Shown piece by piece: positions 9,323-18,057 of a stretch of DNA of 64,000 nucleotides. The notes under the pieces were generated by a model, which saw nothing but the letters and a program-made list of their open reading frames with translations, had not been told where the DNA came from and ran no database searches. The stretch lies in assembly GCA_023269565.1 (NCBI GenBank), contig JAHFTD010000004.1, positions 1 through 64,000 on the forward strand, written 5' to 3'. Every line of letters begins with the position of its first letter. The stretch's first letter is position 1. Position numbers and translations under genes: made by a program. This stretch comes from Opitutaceae bacterium (lineage in GTDB: Bacteria > Verrucomicrobiota > Verrucomicrobiia > Opitutales > Opitutaceae).

Positions 9323-10071
9323 AGCGGGTTGTCCGTCTCGATGAAGGTCCAGGGCAGACGGAATTTCTTCGCCAGCTCGGCGGCGAGGGCCTTCACGGCA
9401 AAGGTCTCGGTCGCGTAGTGACCGCAGCAGTAAAGGTTGAGACGGTGCTCCTGCGCGTAATTGAACCACTCCTCGCGCAACTCGCCGGTGACAAGGGTGT
9501 CGGCGCCGGCGGCGGGGAGTTCCTTCACGGCGCCGTTGCCGCTGCCGCTGGCGAAGGCGATCTCCTTCGGCGCGGCCGAGCCGCACTCGATGGCCGCAAC
9601 GCGGTCGAACTGCTCCTCCAGGCGCGCCCGGATCTGGGCTCGTTTGTATTTGCTGGCCGCAATCCAACCGATGGGTTCGCCGTCGCGGACGAGGAAGCGG
9701 CGGCGCGGGCGGAAGCCGAGCTGGCGGGCGAGCAGCACGTTGTTGCCGATCTCCGGATGGGCATCGAGCGGCAGGTGCGAGGAATACACGGCGCAGTTGC
9801 CGCGGATGAGCGTGGCGTAGCGGTCGTAGACCCGGCCGGTCAGCGCCTGCGGCGCGTCCCAGAAAAGTCCGTGGTGCACGATAAGGAAATCCACGCCGCA
9901 CTCGACGGCCTTATCGAAGGGCCCGAGACCGGAGTCGACCGCCGCGCCGATCTTGGTCACGCGACCGTCGTTGGCGACCTGCAGGCCGTTGACCGAGCCG
10001 GGATAGTCCTTGAATGCCGTGCGGCGCGTGCGCCGGTCGCAATAGTCGGTGAGTTGCCGGAGGGAAACCAT
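9319..10071 (-). CDS. Nif3-like dinuclear metal center hexameric protein
   Basis: YPGSVNGLQV, DFLIVHHGLFW, YSSHLPLDAHPEIGNNVLLA; CCGHYATET. Confidence 0.9.
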   Translation of the reverse strand: MVSLRQLTDYCDRRTRRTAFKDYPGSVNGLQVANDGRVTKIGAAVDSGLGPFDKAVECGVDFLIVHHGLFWDAPQALTGRVYDRYATLIRGNCAVYSSHLPLDAHPEIGNNVLLARQLGFRPRRRFLVRDGEPIGWIAASKYKRAQIRARLEEQFDRVAAIECGSAAPKEIAFASGSGNGAVKELPAAGADTLVTGELREEWFNYAQEHRLNLYCCGHYATETFAVKALAAELAKKFRLPWTFIETDNPL

Positions 10072-10147
10072 GGCCGAAGGTTGAAGGACGGGCCGGAGGG
10101 GCGCAAGCGGTGGTTTACGGATTGCCAGCCACGCAAACGTTCCCACC

Positions 10148-10633
10148 GTGGTCCGCATGGGCAGAGGCAAAAAAGACCCGATCGCGCTGATCACCGCGGC
10201 CACCGAGCAGTTCTCCCACCGGCCATCGTGGGACGAATATTTCATGGCCACGGCGAAGCTCATCGCCTCGCGTTCGAACTGCGAGCGGCTGAAGGTCGGC
10301 TGCGTGATCGTTACCGCCGGCGCGCGCCGGAACCGCATTGTCGCCGCCGGCTACAACGGCTGGCTGCCGGGCACCCCGCACGCCTCGCGCCTCCGCGACG
10401 GCCACGAGCAGGCGACGGTGCATGCCGAGCAGAACGCCATCGCCGACGCCGCCCGCCGCGGCTCCAGCGTGGAGGGTTGCATCGCCTACGTCACTCATTA
10501 CCCGTGCATCAACTGCGCGAAGATTCTCGCCGCCGCGGGCATCGCCGAGATCCGTTACCACGAGGATTACCACAACGACCCGCTCGTCCGCCCCATCCTC
10601 CGGGACGCCGGGGTGAAGGTGACGCGGCTCTGA
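10148..10633 (+). CDS. deoxycytidylate (dCMP) deaminase family protein
   Basis: VGCVIV...VHAEQNAIADAAR...YVTHYPCINCAKIL zinc deaminase motif. Confidence 0.9.
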   Translation: MVRMGRGKKDPIALITAATEQFSHRPSWDEYFMATAKLIASRSNCERLKVGCVIVTAGARRNRIVAAGYNGWLPGTPHASRLRDGHEQATVHAEQNAIADAARRGSSVEGCIAYVTHYPCINCAKILAAAGIAEIRYHEDYHNDPLVRPILRDAGVKVTRL

Positions 10634-10651
10634 GCCGCGTCGCGCGCCGCC

Positions 10652-11209
10652 ATGCGTGCCCGCCGTCCGTCCCGCCAGACCCTCGCCGGCCAGCTGCTGC
10701 TCGCCAGCCCGGCGCTGCGCGAGCCGACTTTCCGGCGGACCGTCATCCTGCTGTCCACGCACACTGCCGACGGCGCGATGGGCGTGGTGCTCAACCATCC
10801 GCTGGGCAAGCAGCTCAGCGAGCTCAACGCCGACTTCGCCCTCGGCCCGCTGGCCGGTGTGCCGCTTTACCGCGGCGGACCGGTGGAAACCGGCCAGCTT
10901 ATCCTTGCGGCCTGGCGCTGGCTTGCCGCCGAGAACGCCTTTCAACTGAACTTCGCCCTCGATCCGGAAAAAGCCATGGAGATGGTGGGCACGCCGGGCC
11001 TGACGCTGCGCGGCTTCCTTGGTTATTCCGGCTGGGGCAAAGGCCAGCTTGAAAAAGAATTGAAGACCGACACTTGGTTTGTCGCGCCGGTTGACTCCTA
11101 CAACCTCGACAGTGCCGACGGGACCGAACTCTGGCGCACCATGCTCGGTTCGCTCGATCCCGAGCTGAAGCTGCTGGCCGACGAGCCCGACGACCCGACC
11201 GTGAACTAG
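10652..11209 (+). CDS. YqgE/AlgH family protein (UPF0301)
   Basis: LAGQLLLASPALREPTFRRTVILLSTHTADGAMGVVLNHPLG. Confidence 0.9.
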   Translation: MRARRPSRQTLAGQLLLASPALREPTFRRTVILLSTHTADGAMGVVLNHPLGKQLSELNADFALGPLAGVPLYRGGPVETGQLILAAWRWLAAENAFQLNFALDPEKAMEMVGTPGLTLRGFLGYSGWGKGQLEKELKTDTWFVAPVDSYNLDSADGTELWRTMLGSLDPELKLLADEPDDPTVN

Positions 11210-12501
11210 CCGAAGGGCTGGTCGAGGGACGGGCTTTGCGGCGTGAAGAACACCGGACCTTTTTCGGTGATGTAGAGGCAGTCCTCCAGTCGGATGCCGA
11301 ACTCGCCGTAGATGGCGATGGTCGGCTCGTCGCTGAAGCACATGCCCGGCTGGATGGGGGTCTTGTTGCCGCGGACGAAGTTGGTCCACTCGTGATAGTC
11401 GAGGCCGATGCCGTGGCCCGTGCGATGCGGCAGCCCGGGCAGGCGGTAGTCGGGGCCGAAGCCGGCGTCGGTGATGACCTTGCGCGCGGCGATATCCACG
11501 GCCTCGCACGGCGCGCCGACTTGGGCCGCGGCGAAACCGGCGTCCTGCGCGCGGCGCTCGAGGTTCCAGATGTCGCGCTGGCGCTGGGTCGGCTGGCCAA
11601 AGACAAAGGTGCGGGTGACATCGGACTGGTAACCATGCAACGTGCAGCCGCCGTCCATCAGGACGACATCACCGGCCGTGAGCGTCTGCGGCTGGATGCT
11701 GCCGTGCGGGAACGCCGTGTAGGCACCGAAGCTGCAGAAGATGCCACCGTCGGCGCCGCCAAGGCGGGCGATGGCGGCGGCGCAGTTGCCGGCGAATTCC
11801 GCCTGCGCCATACCCTCGTGCATCGTCAACCACGTGGCGCGGTAGGCGGTGAGCGCGATCTCGTTGGATTTCTTTAAGAGGGCGATCTCGGCAGGCGACT
11901 TGAACATCCGGCAGCCGGCCGTAACGGGGTCGGCGCTGACATACTCGAAGGCCGGCGCCTCGCGGCGGATGCCGTCGTAGAGGAAAAAACGCACGCGCTC
12001 CTCCATGCCGATGCGGCCGGTGCGCAGTCCCCGGTCGCGGAAGATCTCCGCCACGCGCCGGCTGGGACTCTCGTCCTCCTCCCAAGTGCGCACGTCGGTG
12101 CCGAGCTTGATGAGCTCGCGGGCGCGCTCCTCCTCGAATTTCGGGCAGACGTAGGCCAGCTCGCCCTTGGCCGGAATGACAGCGGCGAACATCCGCTCGC
12201 TGGTGCCCCAGCGCACGCCGGTGAAATAGAAAAAGCTCGAACCCGCTTCGAGATAGATGGCGTCGATCCGGTGCTCGACCATCAGACGCTGGGCCTTGGC
12301 GATCCGCGCGCGCCGTTCGTCGAGGCTGATGGGCGCGACATCAGCGGTCATGCGTTTCAACTGCCGGATGGATTCCGGCAGGGCCGGGCCGGCAACGGGC
12401 TCGGCGATCATATTCTGGGCGCGGAGCGAACTGGCGCCCAGAAAGGCGACGCCGGTAGCCCCGGCGGACAGGCGAAGGAATTCACGGCGATCAAGGCACA
12501 T
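11206..12501 (-). CDS. M24 family Xaa-Pro peptidase with Tat-like signal
   Basis: RREFLRLSAGATGVAFLG leader; VVLMDGGCTLHGYQSDVTRTF, PHRTGHGIGLDYHE M24 motifs. Confidence 0.88.
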   Translation of the reverse strand: MCLDRREFLRLSAGATGVAFLGASSLRAQNMIAEPVAGPALPESIRQLKRMTADVAPISLDERRARIAKAQRLMVEHRIDAIYLEAGSSFFYFTGVRWGTSERMFAAVIPAKGELAYVCPKFEEERARELIKLGTDVRTWEEDESPSRRVAEIFRDRGLRTGRIGMEERVRFFLYDGIRREAPAFEYVSADPVTAGCRMFKSPAEIALLKKSNEIALTAYRATWLTMHEGMAQAEFAGNCAAAIARLGGADGGIFCSFGAYTAFPHGSIQPQTLTAGDVVLMDGGCTLHGYQSDVTRTFVFGQPTQRQRDIWNLERRAQDAGFAAAQVGAPCEAVDIAARKVITDAGFGPDYRLPGLPHRTGHGIGLDYHEWTNFVRGNKTPIQPGMCFSDEPTIAIYGEFGIRLEDCLYITEKGPVFFTPQSPSLDQPFG

Positions 12502-12676
12502 GGGCGGGGTAAGGGTTGGCGTCGAAGCTGCCAAATCGCTTGACGATGACGAGCCCGAAGCAGCGCTAATTAACCATTGCGGAGGTGCGGCTTAGCCCCG
12601 GAGTGCAGTGCCGGGGCGCAACGCAGTATCATTTCCGTTGACAGTGCCGGTCGACGCACTCTTTTTTCGTGCCTTT

Positions 12677-12802
12677 ATGAAAGTCGTATCCTCCATCAAG
12701 TCCGCCAAGATGCGCCACCCGGCCTGCCAGGTGGTCCGCCGTCGCGGCAAGATCTATGTCATCAACAAGGTCGAGCCCCGCTACAAGGCCCGCCAAGGTT
12801 GA
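12677..12802 (+). CDS. rpmJ: 50S ribosomal protein L36 (long, zinc-free-type)
   Basis: [41 protein letters not shown]. Confidence 0.92.
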   Translation: MKVVSSIKSAKMRHPACQVVRRRGKIYVINKVEPRYKARQG

Positions 12803-12818
12803 GCCACCCTCCTTTACC

Positions 12819-13073
12819 GTGAAAGAAAAAGTGCATCCCTCTCTGAACAACGTCTGCTTCGTGGACGTTGCCACCGGCAAGAAATTCCTCACCCAGTCCA
12901 CGATGAAGTCCGCCCGCACCGAGAAGATCGACGGCGAGGATTACTTCGTCATCGTGCGCGATGTGACAATGGACTCGCATCCCGCCTACACCGGGGAGAA
13001 GCGCCTGGTCGACACCGCCGGCCGCGTCGAGAAGTTCACCACGAAGTTCAAGCGCGCCACAAAGACAAAGTAA
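12819..13073 (+). CDS. rpmE2: 50S ribosomal protein L31 type B
   Basis: VKEKVHPSLNNVCFVDVATGKKFLTQST...HPAYTGEKRLVDTAGRVEKFTTKF; GTG start. Confidence 0.92.
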   Translation: MKEKVHPSLNNVCFVDVATGKKFLTQSTMKSARTEKIDGEDYFVIVRDVTMDSHPAYTGEKRLVDTAGRVEKFTTKFKRATKTK

Positions 13074-13097
13074 CGCCTCCGCGTTTGCCCCGTTCCC

Positions 13098-13124
13098 AGC
13101 CCTCCCGCGTGGAGGGCTTTTTTG
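13098..13124 (+). terminator. Rho-independent terminator after L31
   Basis: AGCCCTCC-cgcgt-GGAGGGCT followed by TTTTT. Confidence 0.9.
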
Positions 13125-13161
13125 TTGCCCGGCGCCCACGCCCGACATCCTCTGAGTCACC

Positions 13162-13815
13162 GTGGCGGCGCCCAAGCTCATCTTCCTTGACTGCGACTCG
13201 ACGCTCAGCGCCATCGAAGGCATCGACGAGCTGGCGCGCCTGCGCGGACCGGAATTATACGACCAAGTCGTGGGGATGACAAATGCGGCCATGGGAGGCC
13301 GGCTGCCGCTCGGGGAGATATTTGCCCGCCGCCTCGACCTCATCTGGCCGCATCGGGCGGACCTTGAGACCGTCGGCCGGCTCTACGTCCGGCAGATTGA
13401 GCCAACCGCGCGCGAGACGCTGCAGACGTTGCGCGCGGGGGGCTGGACGCCAGTCATCATCAGCGGCGGATTCCGGCAGGCCATCGCCCCGCTGGCGGAA
13501 TACCTGGACGTGACCCGCCTGGAAACGGTGGAGCTGTTTTTCGAGGAGTCGGGCGAATATGCCGGCTACGATGCCAACTCCCCGCTCACGCGAGCGGGCG
13601 GTAAATCCGAGGTGATCGAGCGCCTGAAGCGCGAGCTGCAGCCCGCCTGCACGGTGATGGTCGGCGACGGGGCGAGCGACCTCGAGGCGAAGCCAGCGGT
13701 GGACTTGTTCGTGGGCTATGGCGGCTTTGTGGCGCGGGAGAAAGTGAAGGGCGGCGCGGAAGTGTTCATCCACCGGCTGGCCGAACTCCCGGCGGTGTTG
13801 ACGCGCTTTGGCTGA
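13162..13815 (+). CDS. HAD-IB phosphatase, phosphoserine phosphatase-like
   Basis: FLDCDSTLSAIEGIDELARL; IISGGFRQAI; VMVGDGASDLEA. Confidence 0.85.
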   Translation: MAAPKLIFLDCDSTLSAIEGIDELARLRGPELYDQVVGMTNAAMGGRLPLGEIFARRLDLIWPHRADLETVGRLYVRQIEPTARETLQTLRAGGWTPVIISGGFRQAIAPLAEYLDVTRLETVELFFEESGEYAGYDANSPLTRAGGKSEVIERLKRELQPACTVMVGDGASDLEAKPAVDLFVGYGGFVAREKVKGGAEVFIHRLAELPAVLTRFG

Positions 13816-13834
13816 TGCCCTTGCCTGACGGCGC

Positions 13835-15169
13835 ATGAGTCCACTGTTGCATCTGGCTGTCGCCGGGGCCCTCGACATCCCGCCGGCAATGTTGGCGCCG
13901 TTCGCCCTGCTGCTGCTGCTGATCGCGACCATGCCGCTTACCCCGGCGAAGGTGAAACATCTCTGGGAGCATTACTATCCGCACGTCGCCGTGCTGCTGG
14001 GCGGGCTGGTCGCGGCCTATTACTGGCGGCAGGTGCCGGACGGTGCGGGCACGGTCGGGCACGCGCTGCACGAGTATTTCTCGTTCATCTGTCTCATCGG
14101 CTCGCTGTTCGTGGTCGCGGGCGGTATTCATCTGAAGGTGAAGGGCGAGGGCACCCCGCTGGCCAACGTGGTGTTCCTCGCCGTCGCGGCCGTGCTGACC
14201 AACGTCATCGGCACGACGGGCGCCTCGATGCTTTTCATCCGGCCGTGGATCCGGGTGAACAAATACCGCATCAGCGCGTTCCACATCGTGTTTTTCATCT
14301 TCATCGTGGCAAACTGCGGCGGCGCGCTCACGCCCATCGGGGATCCGCCGTTGTTCCTCGGCTACCTGCGCGGCGTGCCGTTCTTCTGGCTGGTGGAGCA
14401 CGCCCTGCTCCCGTGGGCGCTGTGCGTCGGGCTGCTGCTGGGGCTGTTCTACCTCTATGACCGGAGGAGCTTCGCCCGCGTGGCCGCACCGGTCCGGCAG
14501 CACGCGCTCGCGGAGCACGAGACGTGGCGTTTCGACGGCGCGGTCAATGTGCTCTTCCTTGCCGCCGTGGTCGGCGCCGTCTTTCTGCCCGCCGGCTATT
14601 TCCTGCGGGAAGCCGTGATGCTGGCGGCGGCGGTGGCGTCGTGGAAATTCACGCCGCGCGGCGTGCATGAGGAGAACCATTTCACGTTCGCCCCCATCAA
14701 GGAGGTGAGCTGGCTGTTCCTTGGCATCTTCCTGACAATGATGCCGGCGCTGGACTACCTCGCGCAGCACGGGCGCGAGTTCGGCCTTACCCAACCGCGA
14801 CAATACTACTATGCCGCCGGCGGCCTCTCCGCGGTGCTCGACAATGCGCCGACCTATGTGAATTTCCTGAAACTGGCGGAGGTGACCGCCGCCGCGGAAC
14901 ACCCCACGCACTTCGAGGAGCTGGCGCACGACGAGGTCGCGGCCGTGCGGATGCTGCTTGCGACAAAGCCGGGCCTCGTCATCGCGGTCAGCCTCGGGGC
15001 GGTGTTCTTCGGCGCGCTGACCTACATCGGCAACGGGCCGAACTTCATGGTCAAGAGCATCGCCGAGAGCGCCGGCGTGAAGGTGCCGACCTTCTTCGGT
15101 TATCTCCTCAAATACAGCCTGCCGCTGCTGCTGCCCATCCTGGTGCTGGTGCAACTGTTCTTTGTCTGA
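13835..15169 (+). CDS. sodium:proton antiporter (NhaD/ArsB-CitM superfamily)
   Basis: multi-TM; ANCGGALTPIGDPPLFLGYLRGVPFFW; NAPTYVNFLKL; YIGNGPNFMVKSIAE. Confidence 0.87.
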   Translation: MSPLLHLAVAGALDIPPAMLAPFALLLLLIATMPLTPAKVKHLWEHYYPHVAVLLGGLVAAYYWRQVPDGAGTVGHALHEYFSFICLIGSLFVVAGGIHLKVKGEGTPLANVVFLAVAAVLTNVIGTTGASMLFIRPWIRVNKYRISAFHIVFFIFIVANCGGALTPIGDPPLFLGYLRGVPFFWLVEHALLPWALCVGLLLGLFYLYDRRSFARVAAPVRQHALAEHETWRFDGAVNVLFLAAVVGAVFLPAGYFLREAVMLAAAVASWKFTPRGVHEENHFTFAPIKEVSWLFLGIFLTMMPALDYLAQHGREFGLTQPRQYYYAAGGLSAVLDNAPTYVNFLKLAEVTAAAEHPTHFEELAHDEVAAVRMLLATKPGLVIAVSLGAVFFGALTYIGNGPNFMVKSIAESAGVKVPTFFGYLLKYSLPLLLPILVLVQLFFV

Positions 15170-15264
15170 CTTCGGGGCAGCCGGACTGACGGTGGATGTG
15201 CGGTGGGCGAAGTTGCCCTTGCGAAGGCGGGGGAATCCGCGCACGGTGACAAGACAAACCGGAC

Positions 15265-17001
15265 ATGAATTCATCCGAAGCAGAAATTGCCGAACTGCGG
15301 GCCAGGGTCGCGCGGCTGGAATCCCGGATGGAGCAGTTGAGTCTGGCGGTTGGTTCTTCATCTGCCGCGACACCGGTGCCGCCTCTGCTGAGTTCGCGCC
15401 CGGTGCAAGGGCAGACTGCCGCACCGGCGCCGCAGCCGGACAGGACGGGTGAATCCCGCCCCACCGTCTGGATCGCCGGAGCCGGGGCGGTGATTTTCCT
15501 GATCGGCGTGATCTACGGCCTCACGGTTTCCATCCAGCGCGGATGGATCTCGCCCCCGGTGCGCGTGCTGGCGGGTATCGGCACGGGGGCGGTTCTCGGG
15601 ATCGTCGCCGCGCGGCTTCTGCTGGGCACGAGCAAATCACTCGGCGTGGCGTTGCTCGCCGCGGCGACCGGGACGTGGACGTTCGCCCTCTACTACGGGG
15701 CGCAGGAGGCCCATCTGTTCGCGCTGACCCTCGGTTTCGGCGGCGCGGCCCTGGCAACCCTGCTCGCGGGAGCCTTGGGCGCGAAGGCCCGCAGCGACGG
15801 GGCCCTCGCCGTGGCCCTGGCCACGGGCTTGGCCGCACCGCTGGCGTTTTCGGACGGAAGTGGCCGCCTGCCCGTGCTGCTGGCCTATCTTCTCGTGTTG
15901 GTCGGCACTCATCTCGCGGCCAACTATCTGACCGGCTCGGGCGGACAGTGGCGCTGGTCCCGCGTGATCGGCGTGGCCGGCACGTGCTGGCTGGCGATGA
16001 CCGCAGCGGCATCCGCCGGGGCGCGCGGCGATCCGGAATACAACCTGGTGTTAGCCGGCGCGCTGGGATTGATACTGCTCGTGCTGGCCTGGCTGCCGCG
16101 CCACCCCGAGCGTCCCTGGCTGCCCGGAGCGGCGACAGTGACAATCCAGCTCGCCCTAGGACTCATCTGGTGGAACATCTGGCGGCGCGCCCGGTTCGAC
16201 CGCGAAAGCTTCAGCTTGCTGCTGGCAGGACTGGCGGCGGTGAGCCTGACGCTCGTGCCACCGGCGCGGCGGCGCGTCGGTAGCGGCACGCACGACCTGC
16301 CGTTGTTCCTGCTGACGGCGGGCTTCATTCTGGTGGCAATGGCTATGGCTTTTGAGTGGCGCTGGGTGGTGGTGGCATGGGGCACGTTTGCGGCGCTGAC
16401 GGCCTGGGCCGCGCGCAGCTCCGCCAACGCCGGGCGCGACAATACACTGCCCCTGCAGTTCACAGCGGGGCTGGCCGCCACCGCCGCCTCGGCGGTCTGG
16501 CTGGGCCTCGCCTGGTCGCAGGGCAGGACTGACCTCATTTTCCTGAACCGCGTTTTCCTCGGCGGAGTGCTGGCGGCGGCGGCTTGGGCCCAGTTGGTCG
16601 CATCGCCGGGGTCGCTGCGCCCGGTGTCGTTTGTGGTGCTGCAACTGGTGGCGGTCAACGTGCTCGCACGGGAGTTGGCGCGGGCGGTGCCCTCGGTGCA
16701 GATCGGCGACCTGAACCTGGCGGTCGGCGCGCTGCTGGCGACGCTGGTCTATGCCACGGCGGGGGCGGGACAATGGCTGCGGGGCATCAACCGCCAGACG
16801 GACGGAGAAGGGGAGAAGGCGCTGCGCTTGGCGGGCTACGGCTGGCTGGGGGCGGCGGCGGGCAAGCTGCTCCTGTATGACCTCGGGGGCACCGACCTGC
16901 TTTTTCGGGCGGTGGCGGCGCTGGGCGTCGGGGCGATCTTCATCGGCGCGGCGCTCTGGGCCAATCACCAGCGGGTGAGCCGGCCTGCGGCGGAGCGCTG
17001 A
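15265..17001 (+). CDS. DUF2339-type multi-spanning membrane protein
   Basis: N-terminal coiled coil then many TM helices; TVWIAGAGAVIFLIGVIYGLTVSIQRGWISPPVRVLAGIGTGAVL. Confidence 0.75.
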   Translation: MNSSEAEIAELRARVARLESRMEQLSLAVGSSSAATPVPPLLSSRPVQGQTAAPAPQPDRTGESRPTVWIAGAGAVIFLIGVIYGLTVSIQRGWISPPVRVLAGIGTGAVLGIVAARLLLGTSKSLGVALLAAATGTWTFALYYGAQEAHLFALTLGFGGAALATLLAGALGAKARSDGALAVALATGLAAPLAFSDGSGRLPVLLAYLLVLVGTHLAANYLTGSGGQWRWSRVIGVAGTCWLAMTAAASAGARGDPEYNLVLAGALGLILLVLAWLPRHPERPWLPGAATVTIQLALGLIWWNIWRRARFDRESFSLLLAGLAAVSLTLVPPARRRVGSGTHDLPLFLLTAGFILVAMAMAFEWRWVVVAWGTFAALTAWAARSSANAGRDNTLPLQFTAGLAATAASAVWLGLAWSQGRTDLIFLNRVFLGGVLAAAAWAQLVASPGSLRPVSFVVLQLVAVNVLARELARAVPSVQIGDLNLAVGALLATLVYATAGAGQWLRGINRQTDGEGEKALRLAGYGWLGAAAGKLLLYDLGGTDLLFRAVAALGVGAIFIGAALWANHQRVSRPAAER

Positions 17002-17096
17002 GGGCTGTCAGCAGCGGCTGGCTGGATCATTGCGGCATTTCCCGCCGTCATGACCTGCCTCCCTAAACAGAGGGGACATTAAAGCCTGATATTTTG

Positions 17097-17246
17097 AGGC
17101 AGCTCCCCGTCGAGCACCGGCCCTGGATCGCTTCCTGCGGCAAGCTTTTGGGCTTCCGTCCTCGGCCGCGACCCAAGACCTACCCCTCAGCGCGGCGGGA
17201 CTATTTCAGGCGCCGCGACCGCTTCACTGTCGCACTTCAAATCTGA
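17097..17246 (+). pseudogene. possible coding relic (unknown, perhaps transposase C-terminus)
   Basis: in-frame RQLPVEHRPWIASCGKLLGFRPRPRPKTYPSARRDYFRRRDRFTVALQI* with no start codon; protein-like composition. Confidence 0.25.
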
Positions 17247-17255
17247 AACTATTCC

Positions 17256-17711
17256 TTATTTCCATATACCTGCGGATGCAATTTTGATCTGCCCCTTCTC
17301 CTTCAGGACCGTAAACTCAAAATACTCCTTCTTTCCAGCGGGGGACGTGAAAACCTTCCGGAAGGTCCAACCCACTGTGCCGTCTGGGTCGGAAACATAG
17401 ATAACATCTCCACCGGCAGACATAGCAGGAAACGCCCTCAAAGCCGGAATCTTATCTTTCAGGTAATGCTCCCGAAGGGCGCGACGTCCACCCATCTGGG
17501 AGATCGTGATGTTGCTTGTAAGCGCAACCATGGAATCGGCATCGACCGCAAGGGCGCCGTCCACGAACTTTCGCATGACGGCTTCATACGCGCCGGGGTC
17601 ATCGCGCTGCATTACGCCGACAATCTGCTGCATCTCCTGCTGACCGGAAGTGCAGCCTGGAAGGATAGCAGCAATTCCGAGGGCGAGGACCGGCAAGAGT
17701 TTTTTCTTCAT
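17256..17711 (-). CDS. hypothetical lipoprotein
   Basis: lipobox IAAILPGC; NTF2-like-looking region. Confidence 0.65.
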   Translation of the reverse strand: MKKKLLPVLALGIAAILPGCTSGQQEMQQIVGVMQRDDPGAYEAVMRKFVDGALAVDADSMVALTSNITISQMGGRRALREHYLKDKIPALRAFPAMSAGGDVIYVSDPDGTVGWTFRKVFTSPAGKKEYFEFTVLKEKGQIKIASAGIWK

Positions 17712-17756
17712 GGCTAGACATCATAGCTGCGTGCGAGACGCAGCGATAAATAAGGT

Positions 17757-17859
17757 GTGCTTGTCCCCTGAACGCGGGTTACCCGGTGAGGGGCAGAGCC
17801 GCAGGGCTGTGGCTGGAGTGGGAACAACAACCAAAACAACCAAAAACGGAGACAAGCAC
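17757..17859 (+). ncRNA. structured leader of a truncated IS110 element (possible bridge-RNA remnant)
   Basis: GTGCTTGTC(17757-17765)/GACAAGCAC(17851-17859) enclosing CCCCT..AGGGG and CGGGT..ACCCG helices directly upstream of the IS110 N-terminus. Confidence 0.4.
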
Positions 17860-18057
17860 ATGAAGGAGCTAAATAAATACGTGGGCCTGGATGTCCACAA
17901 AGATACCACGGTGGTGGCCGTGGCGGAGGCCGGCCGCGCCGGGGAGGTGAGAGTCTACGGGACGATCTCGAGCGACCTGGGGGCGCTGGAGAAGGTCCTG
18001 CGCAAGCTCGGCGGCGGGGATGCCGTCCCTCCACCCAGCCGGGCAGGAATTACTTAG
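17860..18057 (+). pseudogene. truncated IS110-family transposase (N-terminus only)
   Basis: MKELNKYVGLDVHKDTTVVAVAEAGRAGEVRVYGTISSDLGALEKVLRKLGGGD = IS110 DEDD N-terminus; then an unrelated sequence and stop. Confidence 0.85.

Noticed and set aside
9418-11052. 544-aa plus ORF
   Set aside because: Crosses the Nif3-like, dCMP deaminase and YqgE genes in the wrong frame or strand.
13766-15424. 552-aa minus ORF rich in His/Arg/Gln
   Set aside because: Antisense to the Na+/H+ antiporter; composition typical of a shadow ORF.
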